The position numbers and the translations under genes were made by a program. From assembly GCF_009938015.1 (NCBI RefSeq), contig NZ_AP021884.1:3226585-3290584 (forward strand): DNA of 64,000 bases. Reading direction: 5' to 3'. Below the pieces are notes generated by a model. It made no database searches, had not been told where the DNA came from, and worked only from the letters and a program-made list of their open reading frames with translations. The stretch comes from Sulfuriferula plumbiphila (GTDB taxonomy: Bacteria > Pseudomonadota > Gammaproteobacteria > Burkholderiales > Sulfuriferulaceae). This document shows, piece after piece, positions 51,722 to 61,760 of the stretch. Every line of letters starts with the position of its first letter. Position 1 is the stretch's first letter.

Positions 51722-54141
51722 TCCGCAGCATTGCTTATCCTCTTTGGGTCAAACTGCTGCTGGCCGCCATGCTGGTGCAGTTCACCATGCTGGGATTGCT
51801 GGCATTCACCAGCCTGCATGACACCCGGCAACGCCTGCTGGAAAGCGCCGAACTGCGCGTACAGGAGTTGCGCGCGCCGCTCAATGCCGCGCTCGGCACT
51901 GCGCTGTTCCAACGCGATCTGGCCGGGATTCAGGAATTACTTGACTCGATGCACCAGGAAAAAGGCCTGCGCTATCTGGTCGTGGCCGACGCGCAAGGCA
52001 GGCAACTGGCGGCGGCGGGTCTGGATAACGGCAAATTACCCCGGCAAGACCAGAGCTTCGCCGATGCGGGCAGCAATGGCATATTCGACTCCGCCATGCC
52101 CATCACGCTGGGAGATGCGCGTTATGGCACATTGTATTTCGGCATTTCCAGCGATTTTCTCACGCGCGCCGAGGCGCGCATGAAATACAAAACCCTGGCG
52201 ATAGGCGGAGTGGCGTTAACGGCGTCATTTGTGCTGCTGTTCGTCATCAGCCTGTGGCTGACCCGTCCTTTGCGCCGGCTGGCCGAGGCCAGCCAGACCA
52301 TGGCGGCGGGCAATCTCAATATCCATCTCCCGGTCACCAGCCGTGACGAAGTGGGACAGCTGAACCACGCCTTCAACGCCATGGCGGCCAGCCTGCGCAG
52401 CCGCATCGAAGCGCTGCAGCAGGCCGAATCCATCCAGCGCCGCTATCTCGCGGAAACGCGCGAGGAAAAGGCCCGCCTGCTGGCGCTGCTGTCGGCGATG
52501 AACATGGGCATCCTGTTTGTCACCATCAACAACCGCGTAGCCTATACCAACCCGGCCTTCACCCAGATATGGATGATCCGCAACACCGACAATCTGGTCG
52601 GACGCGAGATTGCCGATCTGCTCAACGACTCAGGCTGCGTGCTGGCGCGCCCGGACCATTTCTCGCGTCACATCATGGGAGTGATGGGCACGCACGAGAG
52701 TTCGGAGAGCCTGGAAATCGAAATGACCGACGGGCGCATGATTACCCAGCTGTCCTACCCGGTGCGTGAGCAGGATGGCCGCATCATCGGGCGTATCCTG
52801 ATTTTTGAGGACGTCACGCGCGAACGCCAGACCGCTGAACAGCTGATTTATCTGGCCGAGCGTGACTCGCTCACCGGCCTCTACAACCGGCGCCGCTTTG
52901 AAGACGAACTCGGGCGCATGGTGGGCGACGTCACGCGTCACGGCAATAGCGGCAGCCTGCTGTTTTTTGACCTGGACGAATTCAAATACATCAACGATAC
53001 CTTTGGCCACCGCGCCGGTGACTCGATGCTGATTCGCGTGGCTGGCGCAGTGGGCGCACTGATCCGCAGCAACGAAGTCTTCTGCCGCCTGGGTGGTGAT
53101 GAATTTGCCATACTCATGCCGGATGCGAGCGAAGCGGACGCTCAGTCGCTGGCTGAACGCATCGTGCGCGCGGTGGCGCAGATTCCGTTCCGCTTCGAGG
53201 GCAAAAACCTGCGCCTGACCTGCAGCCTCGGCATTGCCGCCTACCCGCAGCATGCGGACAGCGCCGAACAACTGGTCGCCCACGCCGATGCCGCCATGTA
53301 TCAGGCCAAGGAAGCGGGCAAAAATGCCTGGCGCAGCTACCGTGCCGATCTCGACACCTCGCGTGAAATGATCCAGCGCATGAGCTGGAATGAGCGCATC
53401 GGACGGGCGCTGGAGGAGGACCGCTTCATACTGCACTTTCAGGGAATTTATCACACCCAAAGCGGTACACTGGCACACTTGGAAGTGCTGCTGCGAATGC
53501 GTGACGAGACTGACCCGCAACAGCTCATCATGCCCGGTCATTTCATTCCGCTGGCAGAAAAAAACGGCCAGATTTTGCAGATAGACCGCTGGGTGCTGAA
53601 GCAGAGCATTGCGCTGCTCCAGGCCAAGCCGGAGATTCCGGCACTGGCAGTGAACATTTCAGGACGCTCGCTGGACGCCCCTGGCCTGGCACATTTCATT
53701 TCCGACGAATTGCTTTCTGCCAAGGTTGAACCGCGCCGCCTGATGATCGAGATCACCGAGACTTCCGCACTGTCCGACCTGCAGGACGCGCAGCGTTTCA
53801 TCGAGGCGTTGCGCCACACCGGCTGCATCATCTGCCTGGATGATTTTGGCACCGGCTTTGCGTCATTCGCCTATCTCAAGCACATCAAGGCCGACATTCT
53901 CAAGATTGACGGCCTGTTCATCCGCGACATCATCTTTGAGCGCGACAACCAGGTATTCGTCAAAGCAATTGTGGACGTGGCACGCGGGCTGGGCAAAACC
54001 ACCGTTGCCGAGTTTGTGGAAAGCCGCGAAATCTACGCGATGCTGAAAGAAATGGGCGTGGACATGGTACAGGGTTATTACCTCGACATTCCCAGCGGTG
54101 GGCACTGGCAAACCAGGCTGACAAACCCGAGCCGGTCATAA
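51718..54141 (+). CDS. Membrane GGDEF-EAL protein with HAMP and PAS domains
   Basis: 807 residues. Transmembrane helices at about residues 10-32 and 160-185 enclose a periplasmic domain; HAMP (about 183-235), a coiled coil and a PAS-like segment (about 250-370) follow. GGDEF is intact at residues 459-463 (CRLGGDEFAI); the upstream RxxD I-site reads RSNE, so product inhibition may be weak. The EAL domain begins at HLEVLLRM (Glu589) and keeps the DDFGTG motif (residues 708-713), Asn, Glu and Lys residues. Both cyclase and phosphodiesterase activity are possible. Coupled by overlap to the PhnD-like gene. Confidence 0.9.
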   Translation: MIRSIAYPLWVKLLLAAMLVQFTMLGLLAFTSLHDTRQRLLESAELRVQELRAPLNAALGTALFQRDLAGIQELLDSMHQEKGLRYLVVADAQGRQLAAAGLDNGKLPRQDQSFADAGSNGIFDSAMPITLGDARYGTLYFGISSDFLTRAEARMKYKTLAIGGVALTASFVLLFVISLWLTRPLRRLAEASQTMAAGNLNIHLPVTSRDEVGQLNHAFNAMAASLRSRIEALQQAESIQRRYLAETREEKARLLALLSAMNMGILFVTINNRVAYTNPAFTQIWMIRNTDNLVGREIADLLNDSGCVLARPDHFSRHIMGVMGTHESSESLEIEMTDGRMITQLSYPVREQDGRIIGRILIFEDVTRERQTAEQLIYLAERDSLTGLYNRRRFEDELGRMVGDVTRHGNSGSLLFFDLDEFKYINDTFGHRAGDSMLIRVAGAVGALIRSNEVFCRLGGDEFAILMPDASEADAQSLAERIVRAVAQIPFRFEGKNLRLTCSLGIAAYPQHADSAEQLVAHADAAMYQAKEAGKNAWRSYRADLDTSREMIQRMSWNERIGRALEEDRFILHFQGIYHTQSGTLAHLEVLLRMRDETDPQQLIMPGHFIPLAEKNGQILQIDRWVLKQSIALLQAKPEIPALAVNISGRSLDAPGLAHFISDELLSAKVEPRRLMIEITETSALSDLQDAQRFIEALRHTGCIICLDDFGTGFASFAYLKHIKADILKIDGLFIRDIIFERDNQVFVKAIVDVARGLGKTTVAEFVESREIYAMLKEMGVDMVQGYYLDIPSGGHWQTRLTNPSRS

Positions 54142-54231
54142 GCCCGCCAGCCCCTGGTAATGCACGCCAGCAAGTCCGGCGCCACGCTGGTAAAATGGCG
54201 CCTGTTCCTGTTTATCCTTAGGTAATGCATT

Positions 54232-55827
54232 TTGATCTCCACACTCGGCCTCACCATCCAGTTCGGCGCCAAGCCCCTGTTTGAAAACGTCACCGTCAAA
54301 TTCGGCGACGGCAACCGCTACGGCCTGATTGGCGCCAACGGCAGCGGCAAGTCCACCTTCATGAAAATTCTCGCCGGCCAGCTCACCCCGACCGCCGGCC
54401 ACGTCGCGCTGGATAGCGGCGAAAAGCTGGGCTGGCTGCGCCAGGACCAGTTTGGTTTTGAAGACCAGATCGTGCTCGATGTGGTAATGCAGGGCGACGC
54501 CGAGCTATGGGCGGTCAAGCAGGAAAAGGACGCCATTTACGCCAACCCGGAAGCCACCGAGGCAGACTACATGCACGCAGCCGAGCTGGAAGGCAAGTTT
54601 GCCGAGCTCGACGGCTACTCGGCCGAAGCGCGCGCGGGCGAACTGCTGCTGGGCGTGGGTATCCCCACCAACAAACACAGCGGCCCGATGCAGGAAGTCG
54701 CGCCGGGCTGGAAACTGCGCGTGCTGCTGGCGCAGGCGCTGTTCGGCAACCCTGACATCCTGCTGCTGGACGAGCCCACCAACAACCTCGACATCAACAC
54801 CATCCGCTGGCTGGAAACCGTGCTGGACCAGCGCACCAGTACCATGATCATCATCTCGCACGACCGTCACTTCCTGAACTCGATCTGCACCCACATGGCC
54901 GATCTGGACTACGGCAAGATCCAGCTTTTCCCGGGTAACTACGACGAGTACATGCAGGCCGCCACGCAAGCGCGTGAGGGGCTGGTCTCCGCCAATGCCC
55001 GCGCCAAGGAGAAGATCGCCGAACTGCAAACCTTTGTGTCGCGCTTCTCCGCCAACGCCTCCAAAGCACGTCAGGCCACTTCCCGCGTCAAGCAGATCGA
55101 CAAACTGAAACAGGACATGGGCGTGATCAAACCGTCTTCGCGCCAGTATCCGTATATCCGCTTCGAGCAGGAAAAACCGCTGCACCGCAACGTGGTCGAG
55201 GTGACGGATCTCGCCATTGGTTACGACACGCCGCTGTTTTCCAAATTGAGCTTCATGATCGAGGCCGGGGATCGCCTGGCGATCATCGGAGAAAACGGCG
55301 TGGGCAAATCCACCCTGATCAAAACCCTGATCGGCGAACTGCCGGCCAAGGCCGGCACGGTCAAATGGTCGGAAAATGCCAAGATCGGCTATTACGGTCA
55401 GGATCACGCCGCCGATTTCGACTCCGACCTCACCCTGTTCGACTGGATCCAGCAGTGGACCCAGCCCGGTGACGACGACCAGATGGTGCGTGGCGTGCTC
55501 GGCAAGCTGCTGTTCTCCGGCGACGATGCGAAAAAATCGGTGCGCGTGCTGTCCGGCGGCGAGCAGGGGCGCATGCTGTTCGGCAAGCTGATGCTGTCGC
55601 GTGCCAACGTGCTGGTGCTGGACGAGCCTACCAACCACCTTGATATGGAATCCATCGAGTCGCTCAACACGGCTGTGGAACTGTTCAAGGGCACGGTGAT
55701 TTTCGTCTCGCACGACCGCTCCTTCGTGTCCTCGCTGGCCAGTCGCGTCATCGAGATCACCGGCCAGGGCCCGACCGTGTACGACGGCAACTACGAGGAT
55801 TACCTGGCCAGCCGCGGCGTGGCTTGA
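54232..55827 (+). CDS. ybiT: ABC-F ATPase YbiT
   Basis: 531 residues with two ABC cassettes: Walker [10 protein letters not shown] (about residue 37) and GENGVGKST (about residue 351), with Walker [13 protein letters not shown] and [12 protein letters not shown]. The middle segment [12 protein letters not shown] and the linker [18 protein letters not shown] are near-identical in spirit to E. coli YbiT. ABC-F proteins act on the ribosome E site and do not transport. TTG start after AGGTAA. Confidence 0.93.
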   Translation: MISTLGLTIQFGAKPLFENVTVKFGDGNRYGLIGANGSGKSTFMKILAGQLTPTAGHVALDSGEKLGWLRQDQFGFEDQIVLDVVMQGDAELWAVKQEKDAIYANPEATEADYMHAAELEGKFAELDGYSAEARAGELLLGVGIPTNKHSGPMQEVAPGWKLRVLLAQALFGNPDILLLDEPTNNLDINTIRWLETVLDQRTSTMIIISHDRHFLNSICTHMADLDYGKIQLFPGNYDEYMQAATQAREGLVSANARAKEKIAELQTFVSRFSANASKARQATSRVKQIDKLKQDMGVIKPSSRQYPYIRFEQEKPLHRNVVEVTDLAIGYDTPLFSKLSFMIEAGDRLAIIGENGVGKSTLIKTLIGELPAKAGTVKWSENAKIGYYGQDHAADFDSDLTLFDWIQQWTQPGDDDQMVRGVLGKLLFSGDDAKKSVRVLSGGEQGRMLFGKLMLSRANVLVLDEPTNHLDMESIESLNTAVELFKGTVIFVSHDRSFVSSLASRVIEITGQGPTVYDGNYEDYLASRGVA

Positions 55828-56465
55828 TGAAGCTGGTCGTCCTCATCTCCGGGCGCGGCTCCAACCTCAAGGCCATACTGGATGCCCAACTCCCGGTGGA
55901 GATCGCCGCCGTGATCAGCAATCGTCCCGACGCTGCCGGGCTGGATCTGGCGCGCAGCCACGGCATCCCGGCGCTGGCGCTGGATCACAGGCAGCACGCC
56001 AGCCGCGTGGATTTTGACAGCGCACTGATCGAGGCTATTGACCGTTACCAGCCGGAGCTGGTGGTGCTGGCGGGCTACCTGCGCATCCTCACCGACGGCT
56101 TCGTGACACATTACGCAGGGCGACTGATGAATATTCACCCGTCGCTATTGCCCAGCTTTCCCGGCCTCGATACCCACGCGCGCGCACTGGCCGCAGGGGT
56201 GAAAATTCACGGTTGCACGGTGCATTTCGTCACCCCCACGCTGGATCATGGCCCCATCATCCTGCAGGCTGCGGTGGCAGTGCGGTCCGATGACACGCCC
56301 GATACCCTGGCGGCGCGTGTACTGGCAGCCGAGCACCACATCTACCCCAAGGCAATTGCCTGGTTTGCTGAGGGCCGACTGGTGGAACAAAGCGACGGAC
56401 GAGTAAACTTGCGCGACAATGACGGGTCTGAACAGATTCTATTCATTTCCGGAAGCCCGTCATGA
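55827..56465 (+). CDS. purN: Phosphoribosylglycinamide formyltransferase
   Basis: 212 residues. ISGRGSNLKAILDA is the family N-terminus; the active-site region has NIHPSLLPSFPGLDTHARALAAGVKIHGCTVHFV with the catalytic Asn-His-Asp set (NIHPS, HGCT, LDHGPII). It transfers a formyl group from 10-formyl-THF to GAR. Starts at ATG 55827, overlapping the ybiT stop (TGATG). Confidence 0.94.
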   Translation: MKLVVLISGRGSNLKAILDAQLPVEIAAVISNRPDAAGLDLARSHGIPALALDHRQHASRVDFDSALIEAIDRYQPELVVLAGYLRILTDGFVTHYAGRLMNIHPSLLPSFPGLDTHARALAAGVKIHGCTVHFVTPTLDHGPIILQAAVAVRSDDTPDTLAARVLAAEHHIYPKAIAWFAEGRLVEQSDGRVNLRDNDGSEQILFISGSPS

Positions 56466-57148
56466 CGCGTTATATAGCTCTGCTGCTAGCCTTGATAGCT
56501 GTACCTGCGTTCGCCGCCCCGCGCCAGATCCAAATTGATTACCGCCTTACGCATAATGGCCTTGAAGTCGGCTCCGTGCATGAAACTTATACACGCAACG
56601 GTAACAATTATCGTATTGACAGCCAGACCCGCGCCGCGGGCCCGCTCGCCGTGCTGTTCAAAGGCCAGCTGGAGAGCATCAGCGAAGGGAAAATTACCGC
56701 GCACGGCCTGCGCCCAACAAAATTTGAGCAAACCCGCAGCGACGCCCCACAAAAAAACATCAGCTCCAGTTTCGACTGGAAGACCAGGCAGGTCACGCAC
56801 ACCAGCAAGGATCGCAGCGAGGCCGTCGCATTGCCTGCGGATGCCCAGGATCGGCTATCGGTACTGTACCAGTTCATGTTCGTCAAACCGGGTGCGAAAA
56901 CACTGGATTTTGATGTCTCCACCGGCCACAGCCTGAACCACGAAATATACACGCTGGTGGGCGAGGAGACTCTTGCCACACCGGTAGGCGCGCTCAAAAC
57001 CCTGCACTACCGCAACCAGCCGGAACAAGGCGAAAAACAGATCGAGGTGTGGCTGGCACGCGACAAGCGCTATCTGCCCGCCCAGGTACGCATCGTCGAT
57101 GACGGTGCCACCGCGCTGCAAACACTCAACCAGATCAAGATCGAATAA
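56462..57148 (+). CDS. DUF3108 domain periplasmic protein
   Basis: 228 residues with a clean signal peptide (ALLLALIAVPAFAA) and a strand-rich DUF3108 domain: LTHNGLEVGSVHETYTRNG, RQVTHTSKDRS and IEVWLARDKRYLPAQVRIVDDG. The function of DUF3108 proteins is not established; structures suggest a beta-rich lipid-binding or envelope fold. It overlaps purN by four bases and is paralogous to the gene at 57354. Confidence 0.8.
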   Translation: MTRYIALLLALIAVPAFAAPRQIQIDYRLTHNGLEVGSVHETYTRNGNNYRIDSQTRAAGPLAVLFKGQLESISEGKITAHGLRPTKFEQTRSDAPQKNISSSFDWKTRQVTHTSKDRSEAVALPADAQDRLSVLYQFMFVKPGAKTLDFDVSTGHSLNHEIYTLVGEETLATPVGALKTLHYRNQPEQGEKQIEVWLARDKRYLPAQVRIVDDGATALQTLNQIKIE

Positions 57149-57186
57149 ACCCATGCATGGCTGCTGCCAGTGACCGGTTCAGCGCC

Positions 57187-57340
57187 TTGAACCTAAAAAC
57201 CGTAGTAGACCACTCATTTCCCTCATGAGAGCCGCATGAATACTGAGTGTTCCGCCTTCGTTCGCATTCACCTTTTGGGTGACATCGCTACGCGCCCGGA
57301 CGTACCGGCGGGCGCGTCCAACTGCGGTTTCTAGGTTGAA
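57187..57340. mobile_element. MITE-like element with terminal inverted repeats
   Basis: About 154 bp bounded by TTGAACCTAAAAACCGTAGT (from 57187) and its near inverted copy ending at 57340; 17 of 20 positions match. An internal GC-rich hairpin (ACGCGCCC at 57290-57297 with GGGCGCGT at 57310-57317) is present. No transposase and no clear target duplication was seen. It occupies the gap between the two DUF3108 genes. Confidence 0.5.
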
Positions 57341-57353
57341 TACGTCATCGCGA

Positions 57354-58394
57354 ATGCGCAGGATTTTCTTGCTGGCGCTGGCGATATCGGTGCTGACGCA
57401 CTTGCTGTTGTTGGCAACGCCCGGCTTCCAGCTACCTGCCGACAACAGCCATGAAACGCTGATTCAGGCACGTCTCGAACCGCTGCCGCTCCCCAAACCC
57501 GTTCTCAAACCCAAACCGGTGGTCGAGGCCACGCGCAGGCCGCGTCCCAGGCCCATGCCGCGTGTCAAACCTGCACCTCCGGCGCAACCAATCCGCGAAC
57601 CGATAGCGCCACCCGCGCCCGTAACTGAAGCTGCAGCACCTGCCGCACCCGCACCGGTCGAAACACCGCCCGCCGCGCCCCGGGCACCGTCTGCCGACGC
57701 ATCCGCCAGCGCGCCAGCAACGCCTCCGCCGCCGCCACTTAACGCCATGCCCGGCAAGGCCGAAATCCGCTACACCGTATTCAAGGGCGTCAATGGATTC
57801 AAAGTGGGCCGCGCCGCCTATATCTGGCAAGTCATTGGCGATCGTTACGTGCTGACCAGCATTACCGAGGGCACCGGCCTGATCGCGCTGATCCAGCCGG
57901 GCAAGCTGGTGCAGATCAGCCAGGGGCATATCACCGCGCTGGGACTGGCCCCGGATGATTTCTGGATCCAACGCGGCAAACCCACACCCGACAAAACCGC
58001 CGCCGCCCACTTCGATTACCGGCAACACACTGTCACCGTAGGCAAGATGAGCAACGCCATCACCGTGCCACTGCTGCCCGGCGCGCAGGATATCCTCAGC
58101 GTGACCTTCCAGCTGGCGATGCTGGCGCCGTTCCAGGACGAGCAGCTACTCCATGTCACCACCGGAAAAGGCCTCAAACCCTATACTGCGCATGTGGTGG
58201 GCGACGAATTGCTGGATACGCCGCTGGGACAGCTACGCACCCTGCACCTGGCGCGCAACGCGGAAGCGGGCGAAGACGCGATTGATGTGTGGCTGGCGCA
58301 GGATTACAACTACATGCCGGTGAAAATCCGGGTTGATCATAGCAAATTCGGCATCGTCGAGCAGGTAATCAGCAGCATCAATGTCGAACACTAG
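57354..58394 (+). CDS. DUF3108 protein with N-terminal anchor and proline-rich linker
   Basis: 346 residues. One hydrophobic helix (LLALAISVLTHLLLLATPGF) near the N-terminus and a long Pro/Ala/Lys-rich segment (about residues 45-140, TonB-like in composition) lead to a C-terminal DUF3108 domain related to the previous gene (DAIDVWLAQDYNYMPVKIRVDHSK). The linker could span the periplasm to the outer membrane. Start taken at the ATG at 57354; in-frame codons upstream lie in the MITE-like element. Its stop shares the CTAG with the convergent oxidoreductase. Confidence 0.78.
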   Translation: MRRIFLLALAISVLTHLLLLATPGFQLPADNSHETLIQARLEPLPLPKPVLKPKPVVEATRRPRPRPMPRVKPAPPAQPIREPIAPPAPVTEAAAPAAPAPVETPPAAPRAPSADASASAPATPPPPPLNAMPGKAEIRYTVFKGVNGFKVGRAAYIWQVIGDRYVLTSITEGTGLIALIQPGKLVQISQGHITALGLAPDDFWIQRGKPTPDKTAAAHFDYRQHTVTVGKMSNAITVPLLPGAQDILSVTFQLAMLAPFQDEQLLHVTTGKGLKPYTAHVVGDELLDTPLGQLRTLHLARNAEAGEDAIDVWLAQDYNYMPVKIRVDHSKFGIVEQVISSINVEH

Positions 58395-59593
58395 CCCAGT
58401 TGCCCCATCAGGCCGTCCGCTGTTACCAGTTGCCGCGCGGCGATGAGTTCGCGCGCGGCGTCCACCTGATCCCAGGTATTCCACAACAGCACGCCGCGCA
58501 CCTGGCTGTCCTGCAAATAGTAAACCACACCCTTGTCCTGATCGGCCATATCGGCACAGATCTCCAGCTGGCTCGACAAAGTGCCAACCGCCTCGAAGCC
58601 GATGTCGAACAAATCGCTGAAAAACATGCTCTGATGGGTATAGGGCTCATCCGCACCCGCCATGTTGCGTCCGGCAGTACGACCCGACGCCTGAGCGTGA
58701 TCCCAGTGCTCGGTACGGATTGCCTCTCCCCACACCGGATCGGGATAGCTGGCGATGTCTCCTGCGGCATAAATGTCGTCGTGGCTGGTCTGCAGGCGCG
58801 CATTCACGCGCACACCATTGTCCACCGCCAAACCCGCGCTCTGTGCCAGTGCCAGGTTTAAATCCAGACCCACCCCGGCCAGCACCCAGTCGGCTTCGAT
58901 CTGCTCGCCGCGCCCGGTGCGGGCAGTGATGCCGCGCTGCCCCGGGCTGAATTCGGCCACGCGATCCCCGCCATACAGGCACACGCCATGCGCCCGATAA
59001 CGCTCGACCAGTACCTGGGTAAGCGACGGCGGCAGTATCCGGGCCAGCGGTGCCGCGCCGGGAAAGATCATGCTGACACTCACCCCGGGCTGGGCAGCCA
59101 GCGCGCACGCCATTTCTGCACCGATAAAACCAGCGCCGACAATCAGCACCTGCGAGCCATCGTGTGCCAGTGAGCGCAGCAGGTGGTAGTCAGTCAATGT
59201 GCGCAGGCCGTGGATACGTCCAGCCAGCGTGGGTGGCGCGGCCAGACTGCGCGGCGTGCCGCCGGTCGCCAGCAACAGCTTGCCAAAACCGATGCGCACG
59301 CCACTGGCGGTAGTGATGTGCTTGCTATCCGCATCGAGCCCCGCCACCGTATCGCCCAGGCGCAGGGTCACGCCGAATGCCTGCCATTGCTCGGCGCTTT
59401 TGACGAAAATGTCGTCGGGGTTGTCCTTGCCCAGCCATAAACCCTTGGACAAGGGTGGGCGATGATACGGCGGCAGCGGCTCTGCGCCCAGCATCAGCAC
59501 GCTGCCGTCGGCATCGAGCTCGCGAATTGCCTGTGCAGCCGAGGCGCCGGCCAGCCCGGCGCCGACAATCAGGTAGTCATGAAATTCGGACAT
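58391..59593 (-). CDS. FAD-dependent pyridine nucleotide-disulfide oxidoreductase
   Basis: 400 residues. FAD motif GAGLAGASAAQAI near the start, NAD(P) motif GAGFIGAEMACALA at about residue 152, and FAD-contact segment IYAAGDIASYPDP near 285. This is the rubredoxin/ferredoxin reductase type without a CxxC redox disulfide. It likely feeds electrons to a small redox protein. Partner unknown; purK is 61 bases upstream in the same direction. Confidence 0.85.
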   Translation of the reverse strand: MSEFHDYLIVGAGLAGASAAQAIRELDADGSVLMLGAEPLPPYHRPPLSKGLWLGKDNPDDIFVKSAEQWQAFGVTLRLGDTVAGLDADSKHITTASGVRIGFGKLLLATGGTPRSLAAPPTLAGRIHGLRTLTDYHLLRSLAHDGSQVLIVGAGFIGAEMACALAAQPGVSVSMIFPGAAPLARILPPSLTQVLVERYRAHGVCLYGGDRVAEFSPGQRGITARTGRGEQIEADWVLAGVGLDLNLALAQSAGLAVDNGVRVNARLQTSHDDIYAAGDIASYPDPVWGEAIRTEHWDHAQASGRTAGRNMAGADEPYTHQSMFFSDLFDIGFEAVGTLSSQLEICADMADQDKGVVYYLQDSQVRGVLLWNTWDQVDAARELIAARQLVTADGLMGQLG

Positions 59594-59654
59594 ATAAGCT
59601 CCGCTTAAGAAGGCGTACTTACATGCTAGCAGGCTATGAAAAAATCAGCATGCC

Positions 59655-60785
59655 TTATAACTGTGCGCGGATGGTTCGCGCCAATGCCAGCGCGGCTTCC
59701 AGCGAGGCATCCACGCAGGTGAAATGCCCCATCTTGCGCCCCGGGCGGGCGGATTGTTTGCCGTACAGGTGCAGCTTGGCTGCCGGATGTCGCAGCAGCG
59801 CCGCCCAGTTGGGCTGGCTATCGCCCCACAGGTCGCCCAGCAGGTTCACCATTACCGCGGGAGTGTGCTGTGTGGTGGCGCCAATCGGCAGGTTGCACAG
59901 GGTGCGCACCTGCATCTCGAACTGGCTGGTGAGACAGGCGTCAAGCGTGTAGTGGCCGCTGTTGTGCGGGCGCGGGGCGATTTCATTCACCGCCAGTTTG
60001 CCGCCATCCACTACAAAAAATTCCACCGCCATTACGCCGCAATAGTCAAGCTGGTCGGCAATGGCCTGCGCGATGGCGCGCGCAGTTTGCGCCAGGGTTT
60101 GATCCACCCGTGCCGGCACGATGCTGATGTCGAGAATACCCGCTTCGTGAATGTTCTCCGACACCGGGTAGAGCGCGCATGCGCCGGCTTCATTGCGCCC
60201 CAATACCACCGACAGCTCACACTCCAGCACCAGCATTTTCTCCAGTACGCAGACTTCGCCGCCCATCGCTGCAAAAGCGGCCTGCGCTTCATCTAGGCTG
60301 GCAACGCGCGCCTGGCCTTTGCCGTCATAGCCAAAGCGCGACACCTTGAGCACGGCGGGGAAACCGACCTGTGCGCAGGCGGCGGCGATATCCGCCTGCG
60401 CTGCGACCACCGCAAACAGCGCGGTGGCAAAGCCATGCGCATGCAGCCAGGTTTTTTCCACCACCCGGTTCTGCGCGATTTCCACTGCCTCTGCGCCCGG
60501 CTTCACCGGGCAATGCAGCGCCAGCGCACGCAAGGTTTGCGCCGGGACGTTCTCGAATTCAGTGGTCACCGCTGCGCATTCGCGTCCCATACGCGACAGC
60601 GCCATGACGTCCTGGTAGTCGGCGCACAGATGCATGTCCGCTACTTGCCCGGCCGGGCTGAGGGGATCGGGATCCAGCACCATCACGCGGTAGCCCATGG
60701 TGCGGGCGGCAATGGTGAACATGCGGCCAAGCTGGCCACCGCCCAGCATGCCCAAGGTGGCACCGGGCAATATCATCTGATTCAT
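59655..60785 (-). CDS. purK: 5-(carboxyamino)imidazole ribonucleotide synthase
   Basis: 376 residues, ATP-grasp. GMLGGGQLGRM is the N-terminal motif; FVVDGGKLAVNEIAPRPHNSGH is the active-site and metal block. It carboxylates AIR using ATP and bicarbonate, giving the substrate of PurE. purE is three bases upstream. Confidence 0.94.
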   Translation of the reverse strand: MNQMILPGATLGMLGGGQLGRMFTIAARTMGYRVMVLDPDPLSPAGQVADMHLCADYQDVMALSRMGRECAAVTTEFENVPAQTLRALALHCPVKPGAEAVEIAQNRVVEKTWLHAHGFATALFAVVAAQADIAAACAQVGFPAVLKVSRFGYDGKGQARVASLDEAQAAFAAMGGEVCVLEKMLVLECELSVVLGRNEAGACALYPVSENIHEAGILDISIVPARVDQTLAQTARAIAQAIADQLDYCGVMAVEFFVVDGGKLAVNEIAPRPHNSGHYTLDACLTSQFEMQVRTLCNLPIGATTQHTPAVMVNLLGDLWGDSQPNWAALLRHPAAKLHLYGKQSARPGRKMGHFTCVDASLEAALALARTIRAQL

Positions 60786-60788
60786 CGG

Positions 60789-61280
60789 TCAGGCTTCCGG
60801 CAGGCGCATGTTGAGCACAGCTGCGGACTGCTCGGCGCGGAATGCCTCCAGACGCGCAGCCAACGCTGCATCGCCATTGGCCAGCAGCGCAGCGGCGAAC
60901 AGCGCGGCGTTGGCCGCACCCGCTTCGCCAATGGCAAAGGTGGCGACTGGAATCCCCTTGGGCATTTGCACAATGGAGAGCAATGAATCCATACCCTTCA
61001 GATATTTGGAAGGCACCGGCACACCCAGCACCGGCACGGTGGTTTTGGCAGCCAGCATGCCCGGCAGGTGCGCCGCGCCGCCAGCGCCGGCGATAATGGC
61101 GCGCAGTCCGCGTGGTGCGGCGCTGGCGGCATAGTCAAACAGCAGGTCGGGAGTACGGTGCGCGGAGACAACTTTGGCTTCGAAAGCCAAGCCCAGCGAT
61201 TTGAGCATCAGTGCGGCATGCTGCATCACTTCCCAGTCGCTGTTGCTGCCCATCACGATGCCGATTAGAGGTGTATCCAT
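60789..61280 (-). CDS. purE: N5-carboxyaminoimidazole ribonucleotide mutase
   Basis: 163 residues. [10 protein letters not shown] is the class I signature for CAIR formation; SAHRTPDL and [15 protein letters not shown] follow. Moves the carboxylate from N5 to C4 in AIR. Start at ATG 61280 after GAAAGATCAG; other in-frame ATGs upstream lack family similarity. Confidence 0.94.
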   Translation of the reverse strand: MDTPLIGIVMGSNSDWEVMQHAALMLKSLGLAFEAKVVSAHRTPDLLFDYAASAAPRGLRAIIAGAGGAAHLPGMLAAKTTVPVLGVPVPSKYLKGMDSLLSIVQMPKGIPVATFAIGEAGAANAALFAAALLANGDAALAARLEAFRAEQSAAVLNMRLPEA

Positions 61281-61293
61281 TCTGATCTTTCTT

Positions 61294-61701
61294 TTATTCG
61301 CCATCCGCGCCATCTTCGCGATAGGGGAAGCGGGTATGCCCGTAGCGCAGCGCCAAGACGGCAAGGGTGAGCATGAGCACCGCAGCGGCCACCCCCAGCA
61401 GACGCCATTCGTCCATTTCTTTCATGCCTAGCACGATGTAACGCGCCAGCGCGACGATTGCGATATAGATGGGATAACGCACCGGCAGCTTGCCCTGTTT
61501 GTAATACAGGCCGAGCATGGTGACGATTTCGAGATAGAGGAATAAGAGCAGCAGATCGGTCAGCGTGACAGTGCCCGCATCGACCATGATGCGCAGTTCC
61601 TGAAATCCGGCCACCAGGGTGACCAGCAGAATGATCCCCAGACCGAAGTTTTCGACCCAGTGCAGAACACGCAGTGCGAAACGGTTGTGTTGCTGGATCA
61701 T
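61294..61701 (-). CDS. PsiE-family membrane protein
   Basis: 135 residues with four transmembrane helices (for example [17 protein letters not shown] and [18 protein letters not shown]). It belongs to the PsiE phosphate-starvation family, whose function is unknown. The window also has phoU with a Pho box, but no Pho box was found upstream of this gene. Confidence 0.82.
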   Translation of the reverse strand: MIQQHNRFALRVLHWVENFGLGIILLVTLVAGFQELRIMVDAGTVTLTDLLLLFLYLEIVTMLGLYYKQGKLPVRYPIYIAIVALARYIVLGMKEMDEWRLLGVAAAVLMLTLAVLALRYGHTRFPYREDGADGE

Positions 61702-61760
61702 GATGCGCGTCCGGTTAAAATCAGTGTTGCATTTTAGCCGATTTGCGACCGATTACGTAG

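Noticed and set aside
57290-57317. GC-rich hairpin considered as a riboswitch (mini-ykkC)
   Set aside because: Only one hairpin and its loop lacks the ACGR consensus; it is better explained as part of the repeat element.
57279-57353. Longer N-terminus of the second DUF3108 protein
   Set aside because: Codons lie in the MITE-like element; the ATG at 57354 directly begins the membrane anchor.
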